64,000 bases of DNA from Atopsyche davidsoni (GCA_022113835.1 JAILWY010000022.1:5580001-5644000), one strand, 5' to 3'. Positions 47,686 to 63,140 are shown, counted from the stretch's first letter. Program-made: numbers and translations. The notes: generated by a model not told the origin, from the letters alone.

Positions 47686-49908
47686 ATCCTAAATTTTCAA
47701 TTTCGTAAAAACATCGATAAAATAATAACTGTATTGAAAATATTTTCGATCGATTACTCAAAAATTATTTGACTCTTAAATGTGATAATCTATTTTGATC
47801 CGCAGATCTTTCGGCCGTTTAAATCAGCATCATAGACACAATCGCCGTTACAGTTACACTACTAAAAGGCAATTACGGGCCGACAATGGCGGCCATGCCA
47901 CGCAGACCATAGACACCGCAGAATTCCCCTTTAAAGCACGGGTGCTGGTCATTACCGCCTTGTCTATGCTCGATGATGATAAAAAAGATAACAATTCTGA
48001 ATTAATATAGAGATACCCAATATCTGCATTACTATACCTAGTACACACATGTCAAATAATGATGATGATGATTTCTGTATTACTTCATAGGCTGCTCTTG
48101 CTTCTTCACATGATGCCGAATATCAAAAATAATAATACACCTACTCATTTCCTCATTGCTAAGGATGGAGCTCGTATCCAAATATCGCGATTGTATCTAC
48201 GCGATATACCAGACACGGACAATATTAATTGGTCAGATCCAGCAAATACCATAAACTTCAAATATCATTAAGATTGGCATCTCGCCGCGACCATAAATAC
48301 TCAAATGTCTATGGATACTGTGCAAAAAAAAAAAAATGGCGACCAGAAATGTACGTCGAATTTTCGTAATCACCAGCTCGGGAGATAAATATAAAATATT
48401 AATGTGCATATAATTTATAATGCCAAAAATGCAATGACGGTTGACGCAAGTTATCTGCGGTGCAGTCATTTTTCTTTCTGTCGTTAACTTCGGCGCTCAA
48501 TGGGTGTTTTGCAATATCAACGGCTGGATGAAGGCTCGACTGCATTGTTGGTTAATCGCAGTACTAAAAGTCGTTCGCTAAAGCAGATCTAAATAATGTG
48601 AGATTTAATGAATAGGTTTAGGAGTATCAGCAGTTTAATATCCGTTTTTAAATTTTTAGTATTCACTTCGTAGTATTTGGAAAACTAGTTTTTTTTTCTT
48701 CGACGATTATCACTTATCACATCGTTGTGCTTCTGTTTGATAGAGTAAAGTGATGTCTTTGAATGCGGATAATAGTTTAATTGTCCAATTCGCCAATGAG
48801 ATGGCGCCGAGCGGTAATGGCCGCGGCTTCTGTCTAAACTCTAAACAATAATCGCATTGCGTCATCACAGCATCCAGCCAGGATACCACAAATTTTTATT
48901 ACGATTGTATGCGGGGAAGCCTCTGAAAATATATAGAAGATGTGTATCTTAATAAAAAAAAGTTTTTTTTTTATATATGAAATAACATTTGGTATTTAAC
49001 ATAGTAATATTAATCAATCAATTACATCAATTTCAGACCTTCTGTTAAAGGACTTATTTCGACTTATTTACATTAGGAACTTTTGTACATCGTTATGCGC
49101 ATTATATTAATTCGTTTTGTTTTGCAAATGTCCTCATCTATCGAGTAATACGTGTATTATATGTCATTCTTGCAAGATGTCACAGGTCGGGCGCGTTTCG
49201 GTCCAAATTCGTCACATTTTATTTTCGTTGTTTTGTTATTAAAAAGTCAATTACAATAAATTATCGTTGTACGATACTATAAGGAAGACTGCTTTTGTTG
49301 GTTTGAAACAAAATTTCATTGTAAACTGTAGTGTATCATACCATGACTTGACATCGAATTTAAATTATTATTTTTTTAAATCTATATAAAAATATATTTT
49401 TTGTTATACCTTTTCCATGTTTTAGCAGATATTAAAAAAAAAAAATTTTTTCAACCAAAAATAAAAAGTCAGGTCTGAGGAGATTAAGTCGAGTTTACAG
49501 CTGAATTAGTGAGACCGGCTCAAATGAGAACCACCTGAATAAATCAACTTTAAAAAAAATACTCGGGTGCAGTTGTATTGCTTTGATACTGCTCACGAAG
49601 TAATAAGTGTAGAATGAATTTGTATTTTTTTTTGTGTATTATATTTACCGAGTGTCTGACTGTGCGATACACATCTCCTTGACGGCAGAGACTTTCTATC
49701 TGATCTGTTTTTTTGCCTCCGTCCGCCTCCGACGCCTCGCAATCCTCCGTGTTAGAGGTGAACTTGCCGCACGGTCGGCCATGTTGCTAAAAAAAAAGGG
49801 GACATATTTTATTTTTAAATAAAAATATCTCGAATTCGAAAATTTATAAATATCGATTCTAGGAAACACCGAAAACCCGGTGACTTCGGAGATTTTTTTA
49901 TTTACACA
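47686..49908 (+). other. Putative intron sequence
   Basis: A GC-richer patch at 47810-47970 has a frame without domain. Otherwise AT-rich; no gene or element ends identified. Confidence 0.4.
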
Positions 49909-50079
49909 CTGTGAGGTCTCGTACAACGCGCTTCTGTAATATATAGATCCGTATAACACGACGATTGACTGTGAATTGTAGACCCGTATAACTCGCTTTC
50001 GTATAACGCGTACTGGCAAGACGCTTTGCGTATTTTTTATCGCGCTATACGGGGGAGCGCGTTATACGAGTCCCTGTAG
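49909..50079. mobile_element. MITE with CGTATAAC-rich ends
   Basis: The left end CTGTGAGGTCTCGTACAACG pairs inverted with the right end, whose inward reading is CTACAGGGACTCGTATAACG. CGTATAAC words recur inside at several positions. Noncoding. Confidence 0.55.
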
Positions 50080-50099
50080 CTAAAACGGTTCGATAATAC

Positions 50100-50400
50100 A
50101 ATCAATACAATTTATTGGATTTGGCCGGCTGGGTTCGCAGGGGCCTCACTGTGCGCAACCGTTTCTCCGCGCCGTTACGTCACCGCGTGACGTGACGCGC
50201 TAACGACCAGCTGACGCGCCGCTTGCTTTTTTGCGCACTATGATCTTTTGTGGTCTGGCAGCCCCCCGGCGTCGTGCCACTCGCACTTCTCGCTCGACGC
50301 TCGGACCTTCCCCTGGGCGAGTACGGCCCATTAAGACTTGCCAATTTTTTTTTTGTTTTCCTCGTGCCGATGTTCACATTTGAACCGAAGGCGAGACGTA
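50100..50400. promoter_or_regulatory. GC-rich island with CRE-like sites, possible promoter
   Basis: Clustered GC-rich sequence includes GTCACCGCGTGACGTGACGC (about 50178-50197), which holds CRE-like cores. It lies 6.2 kb upstream of the CABIT coding exon and could be an alternative promoter, but no Inr/DPE pair is seen. Confidence 0.3.
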
Positions 50401-51967
50401 GAACTGCTAATTAGTTGTGAGGATTGCTTGTCCTCATAATATCATAAATAAACTCGCACATTTGGTCGCCGGTCAGCAACAGAGAAGTGGCCAGGGAACA
50501 CGTGTATCAGTGATTTTCACAGTGACTCGCACAGATTGTTTATTAATTCATAGCGTTGTTCTTAGTTTATGGCGCCAAAACTGTTGTTATTTTTAATTGA
50601 AGTCTATTATCGCACACCACTGCTCAGTAAACACACTAAAGCTTAATGTTTAAATAAATCATTAATTAAATAAAATATATGAATGCTTTTTATTAAGGCT
50701 ACGTTATAAATAATAAATATTCGCGAGATCAGATATCACACATTGATACAGTAGGCGCGTGCCAATTTGCACTAATATAATAAAATATATAAAAGCAGTT
50801 CCCCTTGCTATATATCAGTGGCGTGCGGTCTGTCCAAAACCAAGGCAAGTAGTTTTGTTCACCGAATTCAAATTAGCCTAATAAATCATACAAATGACTT
50901 ATTTTATTATAAATATCATGAATAATATCACCACGTATATGCCAGCTGATCAGATATATTTTGTTGATAAAATATTAGTTTTTAAATTTTTAATATAATA
51001 TTTTAGGACAAACAATACTTTATTATAAAATAACTTACTAGGCTCACTCATATTGATTTTGGATTCACCACACGCCACTGGCCTTCATATAATAATATCT
51101 ATAACACCACAAGTGAAAACATGAACATTTAAAAGATTTTCTTTATTAATAATGTAAATCGCCTTCGTTAAAATTTAATTAATCAAATATTTGATTTCAG
51201 ACATATTTTTTTTTATCTGTTGCTTTCTTTTTTCTATTGAAACATCGACACGACGGACTGTCCAGTCGTAGAGCCGGAGTGGGTTATCTATCCACTGCAG
51301 GATACATCGCACACGTCAGGAATGACACACGCCACGTCTAGATAGAAAGCCACGCAGCTCTTTAGACCTTCTAATTTCACTTTATATTATAATACATTAA
51401 TTATTAAATGTTGCTGCCTGTGCGTGGCTGCCAATCTGTAATAAAGCAGTTGACGTTGAGTCATTGCAAAAGGATGTGTCCCTTGATAAGATGGGGGATC
51501 TTGTTACTGTTTTTGCTGTCTGCTGTAAATGGAATATCAAATCTAAATGACAGGGCTTTGTTAGAAAGGTTAAGATAAAATAACTATTGAGCAACTATCA
51601 CTTTAAAATTTTGGCGTAAAAAAAGCCGAGGATCCATCACTAACCTCCCTAAGAAAACCATGAACAGACAAATGTCCATTAAAATAGTCACCAACTTTCC
51701 TTTCCTTGTGTCTGCTTCCTAGACTATATGTATTTATACTTAGTAGATAGACCGATAAATCTAAAACGATAAATTCCCGTACTGACAGTTAAATTCTAAA
51801 TTAATGCAATTGAACTCACACCTTTATAATTTCAATTTAAAACAATTTGTAAAAAAGCAGTGGCGTTGAGTAAATTTTAAGTGTATTTATTTAATGTTAA
51901 AATAATGCCTGCAGTCATTGATAATAAATAGTACGAAAACAGTAAAAGTGTATTTTTGTGTTATTGG
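50401..51967 (+). other. Putative intron sequence
   Basis: AT-rich. A pair of related words around 50815-50830 (AGTGGCGTGC) and 51065-51080 (CACGCCACTGG) is inverted and may delimit a small decayed MITE. No gene. Confidence 0.35.
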
Positions 51968-52142
51968 AGGAGGTTGGCGACCATTTCACTTAGCAGAGCC
52001 AGTGTTCATGGTTTTTTTAAGGGGGAAATAGTATAATTGGTCCCCGGGTCCATCTATACCGCAGTTTTATATTGCTGCTGCCCAATAGTATTATTTTATA
52101 ATCCTTTCGTTTAGTCAAAATGGGGAGAGCGGGGAGGAAAAC
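51968..52142 (+). repeat. Dispersed repeat, shorter copy
   Basis: Same family as 30450-30785: GAGGAGGTTGGCGACCATTT at the start, CTGCTGCCCAATAG inside and AATGGGGAGAGCGGGGAGG at the end, with the centre deleted. Confidence 0.6.
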
Positions 52143-52866
52143 TGATTTATGACTTATTTTTCTAATGGCTAAGAAGGCGAACGATCGAATGATAACGATA
52201 CATTTTAATCAACAAAAATTATTGTAATCTCCTAGCCACGTGCAGAAGGCAAACTATGTGGTATGTATTCAACTGTGCTTATCGATATGCGATATAAATT
52301 TAAATAAAAAAAATATTAATAATAGGCATTCTCGTATAAAATTATTCGCTTATAAAATAAGTTTAATTTAGTGCCTGTTATAAAACGAATCAATTTTTTA
52401 TTGTAAATTTATTAAATTTACCGTACTATTTTTTTTATATGAATGGTTATTTATTATTTTTTTTATTAAACTTATTAAATAAAAATATACTGAATTCTTA
52501 ATGCTACATCAGCACTAACCTCCATCGCACCGACGTTCACAGATTATACAGCTAGATCACTTTTCGTCCGAAGAAGCACAGGATATCAGTTTTAGATCGT
52601 GATTACATTATATAAGATTTATTTATTTCAGAAAGGCGATTACCATTGAGTTTGAAACACTCTGTATTAATTATCTGTTTCTAGAGAATCGAATTTGCTA
52701 AAAGGTCTTCTCGTTTAAATCGAGTTCATCAGATACGGCGGTTCCATGAATATTTTTCGAGAGAGATATTTTTATTTAATGAATATTTTAACTTTCGAAA
52801 TAAAACAACCGTAGAGAGCCTATATATATATAAGCTTATATATATTTTATATAAAAAATATATTTT

Positions 52867-52987
52867 GTTTTTATTATGACTAGATTCGCCAACTTATTCA
52901 GTTGGGACTTTTAAACGAAGTCGCTTTTTTAAAAAAATGCCATCGATATAAGCTGGCGAAACTAGTCGTAAATTTAAAAATAAAAAC
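52867..52987. mobile_element. Diverged hairpin MITE
   Basis: The arm GTTTTTATTATGACTAG, then TTCGCC, pairs inverted with GGCGAAACTAGTCGTAAATT and AATAAAAAC. Related in layout to 11783-11930. Confidence 0.55.
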
Positions 52988-53047
52988 GTAAGTAAAAACA
53001 CCTAAAAAATATTTTTTTTAATCTCAAAATGGAATTTCCCCGAGTAC

Positions 53048-55108
<2,061 letters not shown>

Positions 55109-55666
55109 TCAACAATTTTCATCACCGGCCTGGTGCAAAGCACAAGCGGTGCAGTTCCACATTTCACAGGTCACAGCATGCCGGCATAATGCACAATATG
55201 ATTCCAAACTCCGAATTCGGTAAATCATTTCAATACGCAGGGGGTTCCCAGGCCCATGGACAATGGGACGTGAGAAACGACTCCGATTTTGGTGCCCGAT
55301 CTTATGCAAGGCGCGATCTTGCGAGACTCCCCTATTATTCAAATCCGCTCTAAAAAAATTGCATACTTCTTTCGCACAAGTACAAGCTACTCTCGTTTCG
55401 GAACGTGTTACGCAGAGACATTTTCCAAATAAGGTAAAAATATAATAGTATACGTCTTGGAGATGGGAGTCCGCGTGACGAGTTCTGCTGATGCAGTCAT
55501 GTCTGTCGTAGATAAAAGAATATAATATTGCACTAGGCACATGCCGATAAAAAAAAATACACGATAAATACGGCAGCGTATGATTCGGTATGCCAGATCT
55601 GGAGCTCGCGGTTGTTTTAATTGCCGGTTGGCAGCATTGCCGCGACAATGGCGGATTGGCCAACAT
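55109..55666 (-). other. Unrecognised 185-codon open frame
   Basis: The - strand frame opens at an ATG (MLANPPLSRQCCQPA) just inside a GC-rich stretch with ATGGCGG and ACTTCCGGG words. It ends with a Cys-rich segment (CALCRHAVTCEMWNCTACAL). No known family comes to mind. Against it, a chance frame of over 300 codons exists elsewhere in the window, and no splice or poly(A) context stands out. It might be a small gene nested in the intron. Confidence 0.25.
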
Positions 55667-56608
55667 GGAAAACTCCCGCGGCCGGTGGCAACATCTCCTG
55701 GGAGGTGGCGGTGACCACTTTTTATTTTTTATTAGTCAACACACAGACTAACCTCACCCCGGGAGCTTGCCTAACCTAACCTTTCCTTTTTTTAACTGTC
55801 AGCCCCGGGCGGCGCTGTGGTACTACTTCCGGGTGCCGACAGCTTATTAAATTTTTAATATTTGTATAAATGTATAAAGATTTTATGTTCGAGGATTCAT
55901 TTCGCTGCTCCCCTGTCTGCTTCTCTGAAATAAAGCGTGAATAGCGTGTATCCTCATTTATGGGCTAACAATAAAAACATGTAATAGATCAGGACTGAAT
56001 TTAAGAATTTGATTTTTTAGCTTGCTTGCGAAGTAACCCTTTTATACTGAAAAAAATATATAGTGGAATTCTACTATGTACTTGTTTCGGTATTGGACAC
56101 CGCTGGTGTTATAAGTATAATAAGTAGGTGGAGCCGCGAGGGCCTCGCCGGGTTGGAATCACCCTATTGTTGGGCAACTATCGATTGTTCAGGAGACCTG
56201 TCCCCGCGAGGTGGAGACAATGCCGGTGGGAACTATCACCTTGTGACCCGAATCCAAAATCAACAATCATCGCCGCTTCGTTATGACACCGTCGGATCCC
56301 CGCCAGATATCGCCGTTCCCCAGTTGGTGCCATAATCTCAGGCCCATTGTCTCGCGTCGGGGAAGGCAACTAATTAAGTTCTCCGTGTCGTTGCGTCACA
56401 TTCACAATTAGCAGTAAATTTCCAGCATTGCGTATTTTTTAGTACAATGTATAATTTTGTAGCATTGGGGGTAATCGAATTGGTTCAAACTAAATGTGCT
56501 CCACAATCGAATGTCACAGGGGAAAACCCAAGGATGTTAACAAGGATGCGGAGTAATGTTTTTGAGTTTTAATAAATCTAATTGTTTCGTGTTTTTTTTT
56601 GGTCTCAG
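55667..56608 (+). other. Sequence upstream of the CABIT coding exon
   Basis: The GC-rich part at 55670-55850 contains an ETS-type ACTTCCGGG word and could be a promoter. The part at 56120-56370 is GC-richer with no accepted frame. Ends in a T-rich tract and TCTCAG, the acceptor of the next exon. Confidence 0.35.
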
Positions 56609-57426
56609 GTCGCGGCCGAGCCTCTCCACGATCAGCTGATAGCCACTGACCGGCGTCATGTTCCCGAACCGCACCATCTCGTCGGCGGAGGGCAGCTTCC
56701 CCAGCTCCGGCGAGCTGGGCCGCAACTCCTCGATGCCCTCGCTGAAGGCGCGCCCCCCGCAGCGCTTCCTGCCGCCGCCCTGCAACCCTCACATCTTCGA
56801 CGCGGCCCGCTTCGTCTGCGAGAAGGCGCCGCAGCCGCACCACCGCCCGCGCTACCTAGACCGTGACCGCGAGCGCCACGTCACGCGATGGCTGATGGAG
56901 GCCCAGGACGCCCTCGACAAGATGGAGCCCAAGAAGAAGCAGTCCAAGAAGAAACCCTTCCTGCGGCGCTTCCACTCGCAGGAGTCCAACAAAGACTTCA
57001 TCACGAACTCGTCCTTCGACGAGTCGTGGAACGAGAACTTCATTCTATCAGATAACTCGAGCCCGAAAAAGAGTAAGGCTTTACTCAAGCGGTTCACTTC
57101 TACCAACGCGGAGAACAACCTGGACAGCGGAGAAGTGCCGCTGTCCAGGAATGATGGGACGTTCGACAGAAGCGACTCCACCAGCAGCAGGCTGGAGGCG
57201 GAGAGCCCTAGCCCGCAGTCCACGGGCGCCGCGCCCCGGAGGCTGTCCCCCAGGGTCTTCGTGGAGAAGTACCCCCTGCCCAGGGTGGTGCAGCTGGACG
57301 GAGAGGCGCAGCCGCTGCTGCTGTACAGGCACATACAGAGCTACACGAGGGTCGAGGCTGTGCGGCTCGTCGGGAAGAAGGGCAAAGCAGTCGGGAAGCC
57401 CATCTACATTCCTGAAGGATATCAGG
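56609..57426 (+). CDS. CABIT-domain protein (GAREM/serrano-like), first coding exon
   Basis: An acceptor (GGTCTCAG, ending 56608) opens the exon. Two consecutive in-frame stops (56637-56642) precede the ATG at 56658, which fixes the start. The coding part gives 256 codons plus one base and ends at GG|GTGAGT (57427). Residues 1-60 are Ser/Pro-rich, then DRERHVTRWLMEAQDALDKM (about 70-89), a Lys-rich stretch, a Ser/Asp-rich disordered part, and from about 205 YPLPRVVQL, LLLYRHIQSYTRVEAVRL and GKPIYIPEGYQ. That last part matches the start of the CABIT domain of GAREM/THEMIS-type signalling adaptors (Y-x-LP, T-x-x-A, x-IP-x-x-Y-x-G). In flies the nearest candidate known to me is the planar-polarity protein serrano, but I cannot confirm this. 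The rest of the CABIT domain must lie on exons beyond the window. Codons are strongly GC-rich, unlike the flanks. Confidence 0.8.
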
Positions 57427-60400
57427 GTGAGTACATTTGACAATATCTAAAAACCTTATTATGGATATCACACCGCACTAGCAGCTCAATTACGTCACAT
57501 TGTGTGGTTATCCATAAAATAACGTGATGTCTATGCTATATGTAAATATTAAAAAAAAATTAAATTCTTATCTATAATCTTTTTTTGTAAAAATTAATAT
57601 TTCCGTCGTATAAAGCGTTTTTTTTGTGTATTTTCCAGTCAATTAATTGCGAAAGATTTTTCACTAGTCTATTGTATTGATCATTTCGAATCATTAATAA
57701 TTTTATTAATCAAAACACTTTCTGGTCCTCAAGTGGAAACCACTTTTAAAGTATAATATAAAATTATACACTCGTGTATTCAATGCTCAAATTAAATGAA
57801 ACTTTGTAATAAAGAAGAAAACCGCTATTTTTGAGGTACTCTAAATTATTTAAAAAAATATTCTTGCGCAATTTTATAAATATATTGAAATAAATTCCAC
57901 TTACTGTTGTTCGACCCAATTTTTTTCGTAAAATTTCCCTAACAATTGTTTTCGCAACGTGCGGGCGCCTCATTAGCGGTCGGAGAATGATAAGGAAAAT
58001 ACGTTTTTTTTCCACTCATAATTTTGCCAATCTAGTCATGGGGACCTTCTGAAAAATTTCTAAACACCACCGGATTAGAATCACGTCTCTGCTCCATCAT
58101 ATAAGAATCACCTCTCTTCTTTTGCTCTTCAAGCATCGGACAAGGCAGGGACCATCTTCTGTGGGCCTGCTCTCTAGAATCACCTCTGCTTCCATTCATC
58201 AAGTATCATTCAAGACCATTCGAATTATTTCACTATTTTTATTTTTCGTAGCCTAATCTTGGGTTGTTTGCCGCGTCAAAGTTTTTGATGGTCGTTTTGG
58301 CTCAAGGAATGGATAGTCGACGGAGACGAAGGCCTCAGTTTGTAGTCCCATCAGTTTTTGCTGGTTACATCGCCTGTATATTGTGTGAATCAAAACAAGA
58401 TCTCCGGTCTCATTAACGGCACAATTTGCCTCGCTTTCTAATGCAATGATTCAATACGCACTTACACTGCTCGGGCTCGGTGCTGGTGTTATGTAAGGGA
58501 CATCTGCTGCCTGCGTAAATTAAGTGCGCAGGGAAGTGTTTATCAAACTTGTTCAAGGATGCATTCACATAATTTTTTATTGTCACTGGCTCAAACTTGC
58601 TTGCTAACAATGTGATCTTGGGGTTTAAATCCGAGCGAAGTTATAATCTTAAACTATATAAAATCAAAAAATCTTTTCTCTTTATTTTCCGATATGGTAT
58701 ATTATTTTTTTAATTTTTCGTTTTGCTCACAATGCATCTTGAGATGCCAGTATTTGCTATATAAGTACATACGATGATCTTATCTTCAAAGCGGTTTTTC
58801 TTGCCGCTGATGTGACAGCACGCCACTGCCTCCAGCTTCCGAAGTCTGATGACGTTGCCATGTTTGGATGGGTCCATCGACCACACGACAGTTCTCCTAA
58901 TGCGTTTTTGATATGGTCTATTATATGTCTGGGAACAGGTCCACCTGTTTCTTTTCCGGTCTTTCCTTGTTATTTCTAAATTGACACATCACTTACCCGG
59001 TGCCACTTTGGGTTAGGTATATATATATATATATATATTTATTTCTATTGCTTAATGTAGACTTCAGCCTCAAGTAGATTCACTCACAAGGAGTGGGAAA
59101 GGCTGGCTTCAGAGTTTAAACCTTAACATTTTAATACCATTAGAATCAATTTTACTATTATCATTGTATTCAATAAGTTTGGAACCCGCATGCCCAGTTC
59201 TCGGTGCTCGACTATTCTCTTCTACAACACTAGCCTGGTTTCCGTGCAACACCTGCGCCAGTTCTACCCGTAGTTCCACAGACGCGATAAGGTAAAAAGT
59301 CATATCGGCAATTAGAAAGTTCCGGTTTTTGTCATGCATTGCTAAACGATCTGCAAAATCACATACATATATATTTTACAAACGCACTCAGTACACGTGA
59401 CATTCTTATCGGTCTTACGCACGCAATCTTGTTGAGAGACGATTCCATGACGAAAATAAAAGACGAAGAGCTAAGGGACTTATATTAATTGTGGATCTTA
59501 TGGTGTTTTGCATACTTCATTTATCGCGCATTCTCTATACAGTGAGTTCAGCATTATATGTGTTATTTGTTCTCGGGTCCTTTAGGCCGCCCTTATTGTG
59601 TTGAAAGCAAATTGAAGCCAGCCCCAATTGCGTTGCCCACCCCCTTAAGTATTAAGAGTACAGTCCTACATACTTGGCGTGTGTGGTTTTGATTGAAACG
59701 TGCGGTCGACCCGACGCCAAACTAGGTTGGAATTAAATGAAAATAAAATGGAAATAAAACAATCAAGATGGCTGCCAATAAGCGGTCCGCCATCAAAGAG
59801 AAACCACAGACAATTTGCATTGTGTTCTCCATAGAGGTGAAGTTCAGGCGACTTACTTTCGCCTGCGTCGCTGCATCCGGGCGTGATTTATTGCTCTTTT
59901 TCGTCCAAAAATGTGACATTCTTTATAAAAATATTTTGATTTACGCACTAGAATAGAACGACATTTGAAAACTGTCAATTTGAATTGAAATTAGAATCCG
60001 GTGATTTGTGACATTTCGGTATACAAATTTGTCTTGTCTAAGCGCAAATTTCAGTAATTCTAATTTCAAAAATAAACTATCCTTAATTCGAATTCGAAAT
60101 TACTGTATTGCATTTAATAAATGTTAATAATCATAATTCCATTTTCAAAATTCAATTTTGGAATACATAAATTTTCATTTTCACTCATTCTATTTTCAAA
60201 AAATGTCAACCTTGGAAAATCTTTATACAAACGAAAATCATTCCTAATTCAAATTTGGAATGACTGTCTTGCATTATATAAACTCAAATATCACTGATTC
60301 TAATTTAAAAAAAACAACGAATACGTTTGCTAGAACACAAAATGCGTTTGCGTGATTGACGAATGCGCAAAAAAGTGGCATTTCGAATAAACGTACTTTT

Positions 60401-60529
60401 AGATCGAAAGAAAATACTTCGAATGACTTGTACAAAGGCTGCTGTGTCGCGTTTCTTCTTCAGTGCTCTGAAGTTTAAAATCTCTAAGTTTAGAAGCTCT
60501 AAAATCATCCTCGGGGATTTTGTCAATGT

Positions 60530-60702
60530 ATTATACTAGGATGATTCTCAAAATACCACTAGTAGAACGAGATAGGAAGAAGTTAACATGGACGTGGTAT
60601 TTGAGACAGTATTTGAAAGATATAAGACTGGCTCAGAATAGGGTTATGCTTAGTGAGATGGTCTGCCTCTGAGAAGAGGCTCCTGATGATGATGATGATA
60701 AT
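60530..60702 (+). repeat. LINE-like 3' end with (GAT)n tail
   Basis: Ends GGTTATGCTTAGTGAGATGG, CTGAGAAGAGGCTCC and TGATGATGATGATGATAAT. The order of a coding-like end followed by a short (GAT)n tail is usual for insect LINE 3' ends. No RT motif is present, so it is heavily 5'-truncated. Confidence 0.5.
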
Positions 60703-60906
60703 TATACACGAATAGAGACGAATATACCCGAATCAACCAAAACAACTTTCCATTATTAATAATGTTCGTCAAATATTTAAGTGGGTTTTTAATTGCTTTT
60801 ATTTTTAGTATTTTAACGGGAATTATATTTAAATGTTTGTCAAATTTTATCTCTTAAATTATCAAAGAATTTTAATGGAAAGTCCTGGGAAGTAGGCGGT
60901 AGTGCT

Positions 60907-61099
60907 CCACGGCAGACCGGTTTAATTTGTAACACTCCATATTTTAACATCAAATAAAAATAACCAAACGGCAATAACATTACAAACATTTTTGCCTTTC
61001 AAAGGATTCTTCAGACCACTCTGTGATCTGAAGATATCCCTGAAAACAAAATGTTTTGTAATTTAACAAAGTAATACAAATTAAACCAGTCTGCCGTGG
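60907..61099. mobile_element. 193-bp MITE with 30-bp inverted ends
   Basis: The left end CCACGGCAGACCGGTTTAAT, then TTGTAACACT, pairs inverted with the right end ACAAATTAAACCAGTCTGCC, then GTGG. A solitary right end is found at 39251-39281 and a diverged left end near 29353. The interior holds an imperfect hairpin around TTCAGA/TCTGAA. Confidence 0.75.
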
Positions 61100-63140
61100 A
61101 TATGTATCTAGTACTTATTTCAGAAGAAGTTATTCTAGAAAAAAGTCTCGGCTGTGATAGAACCTAAAACGAATTCATAGAAATGGTAATATCGCGCCGC
61201 AAGCCTGTTTGGGTGAATCACCCGTTTGCGATTAATTTATGAATAATGTATGACTTTTTTTGAAATCGGAATGCCGATATTCCATATTCGAAATCATTTA
61301 CATTTGGAATCTTTACACATATTCGTTTGTTTTATTATTCTTATTTGGAATTATCGAATTCGATGCTTGGCTTATTGCGCGACGGAAATTCCTCACTTTT
61401 TTCTAGAAACTGAATTTTATGTACGCACACCGAGAGATGAGGAAAAAGATGACGTGAAAATCTCTGATCGAAATCAGGCTTATCGTGAGATTTAGGTACC
61501 GGTGCTTTTTCGTAAAAAATGCGGATTTATTAAAAATATGTAACTAAGCTGTTTTATTTTTGTAGCCAGCTTTTTATTAAACCGATAAATATCAAATTTT
61601 TATAAAATTACAAATGTTTTTGTTTGCGAGCGTTTTTTTGCTTCCAAGGGCTTTGTCAAGTGAATGTTGTGATTCGTGTTTGTTTTCAAAGCACGTCTTC
61701 AGGTCCCAGCACCTTGGACGACGATAATGACTCGTATACGCATTGTAAATTTAAATCTAAGCGTGTCTCCGTACAATCCTGTCCCATCAAATAGCATACA
61801 TCGGACAACGAAGATGTTTTTAATGCGCGATCAGGAGCTGCTTAGCCGAGACCTGTTTAGCACGTCGGTCGCGTGAAGCAGGACCTGGTCTCCAGGACGT
61901 GGCTCAGGAGGAACTGGATCCTGCAACCGGTGCTGGTGATGACTTGATGATATGCGGCGACGCATGCATGTAAATCCGCCCAGTGGCGTTCCCTCGGAAC
62001 TTATAAACTATCAGCAATTTAAAACAGAAACGGAATTTAAAAAAAAAATAACACTTGCAAGATCGAACTTTATACCGATGGGTAAAATTTGGCTGCTTTT
62101 TTATAATTTTAAATATATTTTAAATTTTGGATTCAATCATACACGTGTAATATGTGAGTGAAAAAAAATAAAAAATAATTGTGAAAAACTGTCATAGGCC
62201 TAAAAATTTTCCGTACGCCTCTGGAATCAACCAGCTGGAATAAAACGCACCTGCGGCTCCGGTCGTCAGGTAAATAGTGCAGGTGCTTGTGATCTGGTGT
62301 TTTGCCTTTAGCAGTCGCTGCTTTAAAATACTTAATTTTACCTCATGCTTGCTTTTATAAGTAATTTTTTTTAACTCTAAGTCATGTGATGAATGACTGT
62401 GGGCATTAAATTAAATTCGAGATCAATTCGTATAATACAATGCGTTTATAAAAAAATATATAGTTAATAATTTCTAAAATAAATTTATTTTTTTATTATT
62501 TACACGTGCTTCTATTTGTTCAATTAATTAAAATATAAATTCCATTATATGTAGACCATGTCTCAGAAAAAATATCTATTGCATGTTTTTATTCTCGATT
62601 TCTTAATTCTCCGTGAGTGTTTATTTCTAAGAATAATTCTGTTTGTTTCTTAGTAAAATATATTTCCCAAACTACTTCTGAATAATGCAATAAAAAAAAA
62701 CTATTATCTTTCTGTGTAATTGATTGGGTAATGTATATAATTAAATGCAAACATTAAATATGTGATAATGGTGATTGGCAAATCTACATGATTATAGATT
62801 TAATTATTTAACGGTTTTTTTTTTCTGGTCTGAATATATATTATTTAATTATAATAAAAACGTGAATATAAACTTTTAGTTTTAATATTGTTGTGTTGGT
62901 GTTTAAAATCCAAATCATTTAATTTCGCTTCGTTTCACAGATTTGGCGAAATTCAATAGGAAGACATGGTTTATAGTTTTTCTAAATTATAGGTCTAATC
63001 GCTTATATTCATTCGATTTATAATTTTGTTTCATGTAAGCATATTTCTATAGTGGAACCACTAAATAAAATTCTAAAAATCTTTTAAACAATATGTTTTT
63101 TTAAATAACTATTCTCGAAATACTCGATATTTTTTCTGGA

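Noticed and set aside
56514..57471. Several other long frames over the CABIT exon on both strands
   Set aside because: They are GC-rich shadows. Only the frame from 56658 has a defined start after in-frame stops, a matching donor and CABIT similarity.
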